Source: JAZNOQ01 sp045589215
GTDB lineage: Bacteria; Bacillota; Clostridia; Oscillospirales; CAG-272
Length of the DNA: 10,240 bases
Assembly (NCBI GenBank): GCA_045589215.1
Contig: JAZNOQ010000008.1
Location: 1-10,240, forward strand
Direction of reading: 5' to 3'
Numbering within the stretch: the first letter of the stretch is position 1; every line of letters starts with the position of its first letter. Below, one piece after another: positions 5,255-10,240 of this stretch. A model generated the notes under the pieces. That model ran no database searches, was not told where the DNA came from, and was given only the letters and a program-made list of their open reading frames with translations. A program made the position numbers and the translations under genes.

Positions 5255-7735
5255 TTATATATCTTTTTCTCCCTCTTCCGCGTCGTGCGTAATCAATATT
5301 TCGCCGTTTTCTGCGCAGATACGGACATTTTCGCCGGGCGCGAGCTCGCCCGATAGAAGCGCGTCGGATAGCCGATCCTCGACAAGATGCATCACCGCAC
5401 GCCGAAGCGGACGCGCACCATACTGTACGGTTTCACCTTGCCGCGATATCTCCTCTGCGACGCTGTCGTCAAACACGGCATTGATACCGAGTGCCTTCAT
5501 GCGCTTTCCGACGTCCTGCAGCAGGAGATTTGTGATCGCGACGAGATCGCGCTCCGACAGTCTTCTGAAAACGAGGAGCTCGTCGATGCGATTAAGAAAT
5601 TCGGGCGGAAAAGCTCTTTTGAGGGAGCGGATCATCGCTTTTCGTTTCTCCTCATGTTCGCGCGACGAATTGCGCTCTGCCGCGCCAGCGAAGCCGACGG
5701 AGCGACGATCCTCCGCTTCCTCCGCGCCGAGGTTTGAGGTCAGGATCAGGACGGTGTTCCGAAAGTCCACCCGTCGCCCCTCGGAATCGGTCAGAACACC
5801 CTCGTCAAGCACCTGCAGGAGAAGGTGGAACACGTCGGGGTGTGCTTTTTCGATCTCGTCAAAGAGCAGGACCGAATAGGGCTGTCTGCGCACCCGTTCG
5901 GTGAGCTGTCCGCCCTCTCCGTAACCAATGTAGCCGGGCGGCGAGCCGATCAGCTTTGACACGCTGTGCTTTTCCATATATTCCGACATATCGAGCCGTA
6001 TCAGCGCTCCCGCCTTGTCGAAGATTGCTTCGGCGAGCGCTTTTGCAAGCTCGGTCTTGCCAACTCCCGTCTGTCCGAGGAAAAGGAAAGAGCCGATCGG
6101 GCGTTCGGGATTTTTTAGTCCGAGTCTGCCACGACGAATGGCACGCGCGACCGCGACCACCGCCTCATCTTGACCGATCACGCGGGACTTGAGGATCTTT
6201 TCAAGCGATGCAAGGCGTTCGTTTTCGGAAGCCATATGCCGCGACACGGGGATTCCCGTCCATTCGGTTACGACGTCGGCGACATTTTCCTTTCCGATCG
6301 AAGGGGAATAGCGCTCGGCGTCGCTTTTGTATTCGAGGAGTGCCCTTTCGTACTCGCGGCGCATCTTTTTTTCTTTATCGCGCAGTGAGGCGGCGCCCTC
6401 AAAATCCTGAAGAGAGATCGCCTCCTCCTTTTCCTTTTGCAGATGATCAAGTTCGTTTTCCATTCGCCTTAGGCTTGCAGGATACGCCTCGGTTCGGATC
6501 CTGAGGCGCGAGCATGCCTCGTCGATCAGATCGATCGCCTTATCGGGAAGAAAGCGGTCGGGGATATACCGCACCGAAAGAGAGACCGCCGCCTCGATCG
6601 CTTCCTCCGAGATCTTGATCTTATGATGCGCCTCGTACTTGTCGCGAAGCCCCCTCAGGATACATACGGTATCCTGTGTAGAGGGTTCGCCAACCTTGAC
6701 CGATTGAAACCGCCGTTCGAGCGCGCTGTCTTTTTCAATATGAGCGCGGTATTCCTCAAGCGTCGTCGCGCCGATCAGATGGATCTCACCTCTTGCAAGC
6801 GCGGGCTTTAGAATGTTCGCAGCATCGACCGCCCCCTCCGCTGCTCCCGCACCGATGATCGTATGGAGCTCGTCGACGAAAAGAATAAGGTCGGGATTTT
6901 TTGCTGCCTCCTCCATCACGTTTTTCATACGCTCCTCGAATTCGCCACGGTATTTTGCACCCGCGATCATCGAGGCGAGGTCGAGAGATACGATCGTTTT
7001 ACTTTTCAGCATATCGGGAACACGTCCCTCAGCAATGCGGAGCGCGAGCCCCTCCACAACGGCGGTCTTACCGACGCCGGGCTCACCGACGAGGCACGGA
7101 TTATTCTTCTGTCTGCGTACAAGGATCTGTATCACGCGCTCGCTTTCCGCGTCTCTGCCGATGATCGGGTCAAGCTTACCCTCGCGCGCCGCCGCCGTAA
7201 GATCCCGACCAAAGCTGAATATGCTGTGCGCCGACTTTCCGTGATCATTTTTTGCGCTTTTCTTCGGCTCGCGACCGACCACGCCCGCCGTTCGGTCGAT
7301 CGAGGACGCAAAGAATTCGATCAGATCGTTTTTCAGTTCGGCAACCGAGACGTCAAGCTCCTCAAGTACCGTACACGCGACCGAATCACGCTCCTGAAGG
7401 AGGGAAAAAAGAAGATGCTCGGTGCCGATATAGCTCTGTCCGTTTTTAAGGGATTCTGCCGCCGCGCCCTCAATGATCTTTTTGAGACGAGGAGTCATAT
7501 CGGATGCCTTGACCGAGGACGGTGAACCGACTCCGACCGCCTTTTCGATCCCATTTCGGATCGACGCCGTTTTCGCCCTTCGCGCGTACAGGATCTTTGC
7601 GGCGATCCCCGATTTTTCACAGACGAGCCCGAGAAGCAAATGCTCCGACCCGATGTATGTGTGTCCCATCCCCTCTGCCTCCGCACGGGCTTTTTCAAGA
7701 ACGTTCTGCGCTTTTTCCGTGAATTTATTTGCCAT
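5255..7735 (-). CDS. clpC: ClpC-family AAA+ ATP-dependent unfoldase
   Basis: This 826-residue protein is a cytoplasmic hexameric Hsp100 unfoldase that feeds substrates to ClpP. Two Clp_N repeats lie at about 5-37 and 80-113 (YIGSEHLL, YIGTEHLL). The D1 ATPase has Walker A GEPGVGKT at 217-224 and Walker B LILFVDE at 283-289. A UVR-type coiled middle domain covers about 430-468. D2 has Walker A GQTGVGKT at 554-561, Walker B VLLFDE at 622-627, the conserved FLNRIDE at 713-719, and sensor 2 GARPLRR at 773-779. The tripeptide VGF at 680-682 matches the ClpP-docking loop, so it probably partners ClpP. Both catalytic sites look intact and the length is typical. Start: Met of MANKFTEKAQ, as in the family, with AAAGGAAG upstream. 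ctsR, mcsA and mcsB do not flank it, and no CtsR heptads or CIRCE element are visible upstream. The middle domain and VGF loop argue against ClpB and ClpA. Confidence 0.95.
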   Translation of the reverse strand: MANKFTEKAQNVLEKARAEAEGMGHTYIGSEHLLLGLVCEKSGIAAKILYARRAKTASIRNGIEKAVGVGSPSSVKASDMTPRLKKIIEGAAAESLKNGQSYIGTEHLLFSLLQERDSVACTVLEELDVSVAELKNDLIEFFASSIDRTAGVVGREPKKSAKNDHGKSAHSIFSFGRDLTAAAREGKLDPIIGRDAESERVIQILVRRQKNNPCLVGEPGVGKTAVVEGLALRIAEGRVPDMLKSKTIVSLDLASMIAGAKYRGEFEERMKNVMEEAAKNPDLILFVDELHTIIGAGAAEGAVDAANILKPALARGEIHLIGATTLEEYRAHIEKDSALERRFQSVKVGEPSTQDTVCILRGLRDKYEAHHKIKISEEAIEAAVSLSVRYIPDRFLPDKAIDLIDEACSRLRIRTEAYPASLRRMENELDHLQKEKEEAISLQDFEGAASLRDKEKKMRREYERALLEYKSDAERYSPSIGKENVADVVTEWTGIPVSRHMASENERLASLEKILKSRVIGQDEAVVAVARAIRRGRLGLKNPERPIGSFLFLGQTGVGKTELAKALAEAIFDKAGALIRLDMSEYMEKHSVSKLIGSPPGYIGYGEGGQLTERVRRQPYSVLLFDEIEKAHPDVFHLLLQVLDEGVLTDSEGRRVDFRNTVLILTSNLGAEEAEDRRSVGFAGAAERNSSREHEEKRKAMIRSLKRAFPPEFLNRIDELLVFRRLSERDLVAITNLLLQDVGKRMKALGINAVFDDSVAEEISRQGETVQYGARPLRRAVMHLVEDRLSDALLSGELAPGENVRICAENGEILITHDAEEGEKDI

Positions 7736-7875
7736 CTTCCGCGTCTTCCTTTCGAAATTCCATTATGAAAACTATATGAACAGCGATCTTTCATCATTCC
7801 GATTATGCCCATACGCAATAAGACTATTTCACTCGTTTTGGATTTTAATGAATTTCTACCTTTTAAATATATAAA
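7736..7875. other. Upstream region of clpC
   Basis: This 140-bp AT-rich stretch must hold the clpC promoter. Two CATAAT boxes on the minus strand could serve as -10 elements, but neither has a good -35 at 17 nt, so I do not choose one. I see no tandem GGTCAAA-type CtsR heptads and no CIRCE inverted repeat. No convincing small gene was found. Confidence 0.4.
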
Positions 7876-7907
7876 AGCCGTGCCCACCGAGTTATGGGAA
7901 CACGGCT
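7876..7907 (-). terminator. Terminator of the peptidoglycan-binding operon
   Basis: AGCCGTG (7876-7882) plus CCCA pair with TGGG (7895-7898), a 2-nt bulge, and CACGGCT (7901-7907). On the minus strand the stem runs into TTTTATATATTT. It begins 5 nt after the stop codon at 7912 and separates this operon from clpC. Confidence 0.8.
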
Positions 7908-7911
7908 ATTT

Positions 7912-8481
7912 TTAGGTCTGCTCGCGTGCAGAATCTTCGGCTCTATACGCTCCGACGAGATAGTTCCAGAGACGTTTATCGACCTCACCCGTTGGCGGGA
8001 GCAGGAAAAGACGTTGCGCCTCTATGACCGCGCGCTCGGTCCTGTCGTCAAACAGTCCCGTTAATTCGACGGTGAGCGGGAAGTCGTAAAGCGTGGAGAT
8101 CTCCCGAAGAAGAAACTGTACTGCACTGACAAGAAAATTTTCATCCCCTCGCCGCACGGTGTAATCAACGGGAAAAAGCGGAAAGATTGGTAGTCCGGCA
8201 GGCTCTGACGCGCCGAACAAAACGTCAAGATAGGTGCTGTAGAGAAGCTCCCAGGTCTCTTCGTCCGCAGTGCCTGTTACGGGTAGGCCGAATTTCCTTT
8301 GAAACTCCGAAAGGGAATCTCTTGTCGCGGTGTTAAAGATCCCATCTACGGGAACGGGCGGAATGTCGGGATATACGTAAGACAGCCGCCTGAGATATCG
8401 CTGGAGATTTCGAACCGCCTCGCGCGGAGTATCTGTCATCACGTCAGGGGGGTCGTTTCTTGTGTTACCGTTTTGATTCAT
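7912..8481 (-). CDS. Small protein with two peptidoglycan-binding (PG_binding_1) domains
   Basis: This 189-residue protein has no signal peptide and no membrane segment. The first domain, at about 20-82, carries the family pattern VRNLQRYLRRLS...VDGIFNTATRDSLSEFQRKFGLPVTGTADEETW. The second, at about 110-175, is more diverged (GLFDDRTERAVIEAQRLFLLPPTGEVDKRLW). No catalytic domain is attached, so it is probably a wall-binding or structural protein. Its ATG overlaps the TGA of the upstream gene (ATGA), and a full AGGAGGTG site lies about 8 nt ahead, pointing to translational coupling and matched expression. Given the SpoIID-like partner and the lack of a secretion signal, action in the mother cell or spore envelope is a plausible inference. 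It is not shown by sequence. Confidence 0.85.
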   Translation of the reverse strand: MNQNGNTRNDPPDVMTDTPREAVRNLQRYLRRLSYVYPDIPPVPVDGIFNTATRDSLSEFQRKFGLPVTGTADEETWELLYSTYLDVLFGASEPAGLPIFPLFPVDYTVRRGDENFLVSAVQFLLREISTLYDFPLTVELTGLFDDRTERAVIEAQRLFLLPPTGEVDKRLWNYLVGAYRAEDSAREQT

Positions 8482-9881
8482 TGCACCTCACCTCCTACAG
8501 GCTCGCCCGGATACTGTCCGTCTCTGACTTGATTTCCTCTGAAAAGATCGTGATAAAGCGACGTGATCGAGTTCCACGTCGATGCGCCGACGATGCCGTT
8601 CGGCGGAAGTCCAAAGCGGTTTTGAAATGCGAGAACCGACTCCTCGGTTCGGTTGCCGAAATATCCCGTCGGATCGACAAAGGGGATCTCGGGGAAGAAC
8701 CGACCGATGAAATTGAGATACTGCTGCAGCAGACGCACATCCTCTCCGTCCGAGCCGATCCGCAGAACGCGCCCCGGGAAAGGGATCGTGCTTCCCTCGG
8801 TATATTCAAGCGGGATCGTTTCAACGATACCGAGGTAAGCTCGGTAGAGCTTCTCCCACGTTCGTTCGTCTACAATGCCTGAAACGGGAAGCCCAAAGGT
8901 TCGCTGTACGTCTCTTACCGCCTCCTCGGTCGCACTTCCGTACGATCCGTCAACCGTTAGGGAGGGGATCGTTTCATAGTATGCGGAGAGATAATCTATA
9001 AAATATTGAAGGTTTTGCACCCCAAGCCCCGATGCACCGGGAGAGAGATTTTCGGGATATTGCTTACTGATCTCCTCGAGAGAGATTCCTTCCGAATCAA
9101 TTTCATTGAGCTTCTTCACTGCATTGTAAATACGCGTGATCGTGTACCATGTCGTTTTGCCGACGATCCCGTCCTCAGTCAGACCAAACACCCTTTGGAA
9201 ATTTCGGACTGCGTTTTCGGTGTCGCTTGTGAATATACCATCCGTCCGCACGATCTTGGGAATGGACGGATAATTCGCGGAGATGCGGTTGAGACGGATC
9301 TGAATGCGCCGCACGTCATCACCCGTGCTGCCGTTTTGAAGGGGAACCCCCGGATATGATGGCTCACTCCCGAGGATCGGAACGTCGTTTACGAGATCAA
9401 TGTCATCCCCATAATAATAGGTAAGGATCTGATAGGGGGTGTAGCCTTGGTTTGCGAGATCGACCGAGCCCCATTGTGAAAGGCCGTTGCACGAGACCTC
9501 GATCCCGTCACAGTAGACCGCAAAAAGCGGCTCGACCTGTCCTTGCCTTTGAATGTAGTTGTTAAACAGCTCACCCGCGATCTCCTGCACGTTTTCGAAG
9601 ATATCCCGACCGTTCACAAAGGACTGATCGAAGGCGGTCGAGTTCGTGATGTCGAAATCATATCCCCTCGCGCGATAGAACTCCGTATAAATGCGATTCA
9701 ATGCAAAGGACGTTTGTGCATAAATGTTCGCCCGTATGGCGTTCTCGGGCCACGTAGGGTAGATCTCGCTCGATGCAACGTTTGCGATATAATCAAGGAA
9801 CGGAAGCGTTACGTTTGGGGCATTGGAATCGGGTGTGCCGAGATGCACCGTAATGGTTTCCGGAATGAAGGGAAGCGCCAT
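8478..9881 (-). CDS. SpoIID/LytB-like domain protein with three peptidoglycan-binding repeats
   Basis: The protein has 467 residues from the preferred ATG at 9881. Residues about 22-160 resemble the SpoIID/LytB fold. VASSEIYPTWPENAIRANIYAQTSFAL aligns with the SpoIID segment VASEM...EALKAQAVAARTY, which would make Glu39 the counterpart of the catalytic Glu. NGLSQWGSVDLANQGYTPYQILTYYYG (132-158) matches the SpoIID ending MSQxGA...G...ILxHYY. Cys124 and Cys131 lie just before it. Three PG_binding_1 domains follow at about 182-250, 284-345 and 377-440, each with a DGIF/DGSY/TGYF turn and an FQ.xFGL helix. No signal peptide is present. An in-frame ATG at 9950 would give 490 residues but overlaps the upstream gene by 65 nt. 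The ATG at 9881 sits 4 nt after that gene's stop with GAAAGGATG about 10 nt ahead, so I prefer it. Likely role: peptidoglycan binding or lysis, possibly in sporulation; lytic transglycosylase activity is unproven. Confidence 0.85.
   Translation of the reverse strand: MALPFIPETITVHLGTPDSNAPNVTLPFLDYIANVASSEIYPTWPENAIRANIYAQTSFALNRIYTEFYRARGYDFDITNSTAFDQSFVNGRDIFENVQEIAGELFNNYIQRQGQVEPLFAVYCDGIEVSCNGLSQWGSVDLANQGYTPYQILTYYYGDDIDLVNDVPILGSEPSYPGVPLQNGSTGDDVRRIQIRLNRISANYPSIPKIVRTDGIFTSDTENAVRNFQRVFGLTEDGIVGKTTWYTITRIYNAVKKLNEIDSEGISLEEISKQYPENLSPGASGLGVQNLQYFIDYLSAYYETIPSLTVDGSYGSATEEAVRDVQRTFGLPVSGIVDERTWEKLYRAYLGIVETIPLEYTEGSTIPFPGRVLRIGSDGEDVRLLQQYLNFIGRFFPEIPFVDPTGYFGNRTEESVLAFQNRFGLPPNGIVGASTWNSITSLYHDLFRGNQVRDGQYPGEPVGGEVQ
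8484..8492 (-). promoter_or_regulatory. Strong Shine-Dalgarno inside the end of the SpoIID-like gene
   Basis: The minus strand reads AGGAGGTGAGGTGCAATG. The full anti-16S match AGGAGGTG lies within the last codons of the upstream gene and fixes the 8481 start of the two-domain protein. Confidence 0.8.
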
Positions 9882-9885
9882 AGGA

Positions 9886-10240
9886 TCACATCCTTTCAAG
9901 ATCCGCGTTCTCGGAGGATCGGAAGAAGGAGGCGGGCGGCATTTGTCCAAGCTCGGGACGCTCTCCCTCGGATAGTGGGATCAGCTCAACGGTTTGAAGG
10001 GAGGTCACGGTATCAAAAACCGGAACGTTCTGATAATAATTTGAACCGTATCCGTCGAGTGCTACGTCGATATCGTACAGCGCATACGACCGTCCGTTTC
10101 CGGGGCTTTCCGACATAGCCCGAGGCGGTGCAGGGAGTGCAACACGGGGAGCAAGCCCGTCGCGATCGGTACGAAGGGCGGCGATCAGATAACCCTCTCC
10201 GGGCACGCCTTCTTCACGTATCTCGCCCTCGGGGGTTGCA
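9886..10240 (-). CDS. C-terminal part of a transthyretin/carboxypeptidase-regulatory-like protein (5' end outside window)
   Basis: The frame is open from the right edge to the TGA at 9886-9888, giving 118 residues. It probably starts outside the window; the internal GTG at 10206 has no special support. The visible part has LIAALRTDRDGLAPRVALPAPP, then YALYDIDVALDGY and NVPVFDTVTSLQTVELIPL. This pattern of short beta-strands with a GY turn and a closing LIPL strand resembles carboxypeptidase regulatory-like (transthyretin fold) domains. I recall such domains beside peptidoglycan-binding proteins in Clostridia. The tail (about 25 residues, Pro/Glu/Ser-rich) looks disordered. Its stop is 4 nt from the next ATG, so it belongs to the same operon. 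Function is unknown; assignment to the fold is tentative. Confidence 0.6.
   Translation of the reverse strand, partial: ATPEGEIREEGVPGEGYLIAALRTDRDGLAPRVALPAPPRAMSESPGNGRSYALYDIDVALDGYGSNYYQNVPVFDTVTSLQTVELIPLSEGERPELGQMPPASFFRSSENADLERM

Noticed and set aside
6863..7525. Plus-strand frame of 220 codons opposite clpC
   Set aside because: It lies entirely within the conserved ClpC coding region, with no start signal and no recognisable domain.
7495..7887. Minus-strand frame of 130 codons overlapping the clpC start in another register
   Set aside because: Most of it overlaps the conserved Clp_N domain in a shifted frame, and its start lies within the terminator stem.
9543..10118. Plus-strand frame of 191 codons opposite the SpoIID-like gene and its upstream partner
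   Set aside because: It spans the junction of two well-supported minus-strand genes and shows no domain or start signal.
1..10240. CRISPR array, toxin-antitoxin pair, phage or restriction genes
   Set aside because: I looked for evenly spaced short repeats and the typical small gene pairs on both strands and saw none.

Overview
All recognisable genes in this window lie on the minus strand. The content suggests an endospore-forming or spore-descended Clostridia (low-GC Gram-positive lineage, probably an uncultured gut-type member). Reasons: a ClpC-type AAA+ unfoldase with UVR middle domain, a SpoIID-like protein fused to peptidoglycan-binding repeats, a Gram-positive-style secreted beta-helix surface protein with a consensus sigma-A promoter, strong AGGAGG-type ribosome binding sites, and a tRNA whose CCA is not encoded. 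The taxonomic placement is inference.

Layout from right to left, in the direction of transcription. (1) 7912-10240 is a compact cell-wall or spore-associated operon. It holds the C-terminal end of a protein with a transthyretin/carboxypeptidase-regulatory-like look, a 467-residue SpoIID-like protein with three peptidoglycan-binding domains, and a 189-residue protein with two more. The first junction is a 4-nt gap, the second an ATGA stop/start overlap. A stem-loop terminator at 7876-7907 closes the operon. (2) 5255-7735 is clpC, standing alone without ctsR or mcsA/mcsB beside it. (3) 4913-5192 is a tRNA-Ser(CGA) unit with its own promoter and terminator. Between promoter and tRNA lies a leader of about 125 nt carrying a broken copy of the tRNA's 5' half, an 11-bp hairpin, and an inverted copy of the anticodon arm. 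(4) 4681-4882 is a GC-rich, palindrome-rich intergenic block. It includes a 92-bp MITE-like element with 15-bp terminal inverted repeats. (5) 2-4510 is one uninterrupted reading frame of at least 1503 codons that runs off the left edge. It encodes a secreted, GLUG-type, beta-helix-like surface protein built from three long tandem modules, behind a near-perfect TTGACG-N17-TATAAT promoter.

The genes do not form one pathway: the window holds three or four independent transcription units. The operon at the right probably acts on or binds peptidoglycan, ClpC is general proteostasis, and the giant repeat protein is a likely surface or adhesion molecule. I found no defence system, CRISPR array or integrase. 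The most unusual structure is the leader of the tRNA-Ser gene.
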